Under the pieces are notes generated by a model. That model made no database searches. It was not told the origin of the DNA and worked only from the letters and a program-made list of their open reading frames with translations. This document shows, piece after piece, positions 62,444 through 64,000 of a stretch of 64,000 nt of DNA. Both the position numbers and the translations under genes were made by a program. Position 1 is the first letter of the stretch, and the number at the start of each line of letters is the position of its first letter. Source of the DNA: Parabacteroides massiliensis (GTDB lineage: Bacteria > Bacteroidota > Bacteroidia > Bacteroidales > Tannerellaceae); assembly GCF_900155425.1 (NCBI RefSeq), contig NZ_LT700191.1:1449198-1513197 (forward strand), written 5' to 3'.

Positions 62444-64000
62444 ATGGGAGGGATGCTGAAATCTCTGATTTATATATCTTTTCTCTTATTCCTGATCGGA
62501 AGTTCGCAATTGCTGAAGGCGCAGAATCAGGATGTGGAAGTGGAAACATCGCCGAAGCCGAATAAAGTGAGTGCCGAAGATCAGCGAAAATTCGATTACT
62601 TCTTCTACGAAGGGCTGAACCTGAAGACAGCCGGTAAATTCGACGCCGCTTATGATGCCTTTAACCATTGTCTGGCGATCGATTCGACTGCATCGGCTGT
62701 CTTATACGAACTTTCTTCATTTTATGCTCAACTGAACCGTCCGGAAAAATCACTGGAGATGTTGAGGCGTGCGGTGGCTTACAGCTCTGATAATTTCACC
62801 TACCGGATGGCGTTGGCAACAATGAGCCGTAACCTCGGTATGTTCGGGGAAGCGGTAGAAGAGTATGAAAAGCTGGTAAAAGATTATCCCGGAAAACCGG
62901 AGTTGAACTATTATTTGGCGGATGCGCTTTCGCAAGAAGGTGAAATCGGGAAGGCGATCGATGCTTATGACGCCCTCGAGTCGTCTATCGGTATGAACGA
63001 AGCGCTTTCCATGCAGAAATATAAATTGTATAATACGTTGGAGCAGACCGATAACGCGTTTAAAGAAGTGGAAAAGCTTGCTGCCAAGTTTCCGATGGAA
63101 TCCCGCTACCAGATAATTTTAGGTGATCTCCATCTGGAAAAGAACGATACGGTCAATGCCCTGAAATATTATCAGAAAGCACACGAAATCGATCCGGGAA
63201 GTCCTTACTACATTGTCTCCATGGCAAATTATTATGAAGCCGTTGGTAATAAAGAGGCCGCCGAGACGCAGATACGTAATGCATTGGTGAATGAGAAACT
63301 GGATGTCGATACGAAAGTCGGTATCTTGTCTCGCTATATTCTCAAACTGCAACAGACGAAGAAAGGGACCGAGAGCGCGAATACTCTTTTCCAGGCATTG
63401 CTGGAACAACATCCGGAAGATATCGATCTGAAACAGATGTACGGTGGCCTGCTGGTTGCGCAGGGAAAGACCGATGAGGCTCGTTTTCAGTTTCAGCTGA
63501 TTACCGAAATGGAACCTTCGAATGCCGCTGCCTGGCAACAACTCCTGAACTTGGCGTTGAAGTCGGAAGACATTCCCGAAGTGATCCGTATCTGTACCCG
63601 TTGCCAGGAACTCTTCCCCGATGCGCCGGAGTATTACTTTTATCTTGGAATCGCTTATTTCCAGCAGGAAAAGTATCAGGATGCATTGGATACCTACAAG
63701 GCCGGATTGGAGATTATCCCGGAGACGAACGTCGGGTTAAAGTCTGATTTTTACGGGCAGATAGGCGATATCTACTATCAGATCAAGAATATGCCGGAAA
63801 CCTACAAGGCGTATGACGAAGCCCTGAAATACAACGATAAGAATGTGGTTGTCCTCAATAATTACGCCTATTTCCTTTCGTTGGAAAAGAAAGACTTGAA
63901 AAAGGCGGAACGGATGAGCGCGTTAACGGTTAAACTGGAACCGGGCAATTCAACTTATCTCGATACCTATGCGTGGATATTCTTTGTGCAGGGAAATTAT
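62444..64000 (+). CDS. Secreted tetratricopeptide-repeat protein, C-terminus cut by window edge
   Basis: An open frame of 519 codons from ATG at 62444 runs off the right edge. A signal peptide (about 1-27, ending LLKAQ) is followed by tandem TPR helices from about residue 45 to the end of the visible part. Clear repeat pairs include KYYQKAHEIDPGSPYY and YKAGLEIIPETN. TPR proteins are scaffolds; its partner is unknown. In Bacteroidales dut is often followed by a TPR protein and envelope genes, so a cell-envelope role is plausible. ATG at 62453 is an alternative start. Confidence 0.9.
   Translation, partial: MGGMLKSLIYISFLLFLIGSSQLLKAQNQDVEVETSPKPNKVSAEDQRKFDYFFYEGLNLKTAGKFDAAYDAFNHCLAIDSTASAVLYELSSFYAQLNRPEKSLEMLRRAVAYSSDNFTYRMALATMSRNLGMFGEAVEEYEKLVKDYPGKPELNYYLADALSQEGEIGKAIDAYDALESSIGMNEALSMQKYKLYNTLEQTDNAFKEVEKLAAKFPMESRYQIILGDLHLEKNDTVNALKYYQKAHEIDPGSPYYIVSMANYYEAVGNKEAAETQIRNALVNEKLDVDTKVGILSRYILKLQQTKKGTESANTLFQALLEQHPEDIDLKQMYGGLLVAQGKTDEARFQFQLITEMEPSNAAAWQQLLNLALKSEDIPEVIRICTRCQELFPDAPEYYFYLGIAYFQQEKYQDALDTYKAGLEIIPETNVGLKSDFYGQIGDIYYQIKNMPETYKAYDEALKYNDKNVVVLNNYAYFLSLEKKDLKKAERMSALTVKLEPGNSTYLDTYAWIFFVQGNY

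Noticed and set aside
1-64000. tRNA or rRNA genes
   Set aside because: None was recognised on reading either strand; a tRNA search program would be needed to exclude them fully.

Overview
The window looks like the chromosome of a gut Bacteroidales bacterium, most likely Parabacteroides (inference). The signs are two SusC/SusD loci run by ECF sigma and FecR anti-sigma factors, PorX, the long Bacteroidales form of IspG, a GH110 alpha-galactosidase, and many exact copies of the Bacteroidetes -7 promoter box TAnnTTTG about 20-80 bases before genes. No rRNA, tRNA, CRISPR array or transposase was recognised.

Layout. 1-11.7 kb (minus strand): polysaccharide utilisation locus 1, read as sigma factor, FecR, SusC, SusD, a 758-residue lipoprotein and a large secreted putative enzyme cut by the left edge. 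12-21.3 kb: housekeeping block with murF, folP, a diadenylate cyclase, pta-ackA, lpxH, a SufT-like gene, radC, efp and lrgAB. 21.5-28.5 kb (plus strand): locus 2, with sigma, FecR, SusC and SusD but no enzyme. 28.6-30.3 kb: a Schlafen/AlbA-type ATP-binding regulator gene lying between two perfect 52-bp copies of the mgtE 3' end, which reads as a recent insertion. 30.3-44.2 kb: mgtE, rsmA, a flippase-like membrane protein, pepD, a thioesterase, cysS, the GH110 gene, and the rpoN-PAP2-gcvH-purE-ispG cluster. 44.4-64 kb: a broken GAF/PAS histidine kinase, a TGS-uridine kinase fusion, a Na/Pi symporter, uxaA-uxaB, an SMP-30 lipoprotein, rnr, an Imm17-like protein, tsaE, porX, a GH2 beta-galactosidase, dut, and a TPR protein cut by the right edge.

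How the genes work together. Both Sus loci have the parts of trans-envelope signalling: a SusC with an N-terminal STN domain, a FecR anti-sigma factor and an ECF sigma factor. In each, the gap between fecR and susC also holds, on the opposite strand, a promoter-like -7 box and a rho-independent terminator. Together these would make an antisense RNA of about 80-90 nt complementary to the susC leader. In both loci the antisense -7 box runs into the susC start codon in the same way (CAAAnnTATG). This matches what is known of DonS-type small RNAs of Bacteroides and is the most interesting regulatory signal here.

The intergenic DNA is unusually rich in short-word repeats: CAATTGA, ATTTATG and TTTCAAC families, GGAT-type arms, and palindrome clusters. 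Some run into genes and form the C-termini of FolP and of the flippase-like protein. Several starts below were moved to an internal ATG because the longest reading frame begins at TTG or well ahead of the conserved N-terminus.
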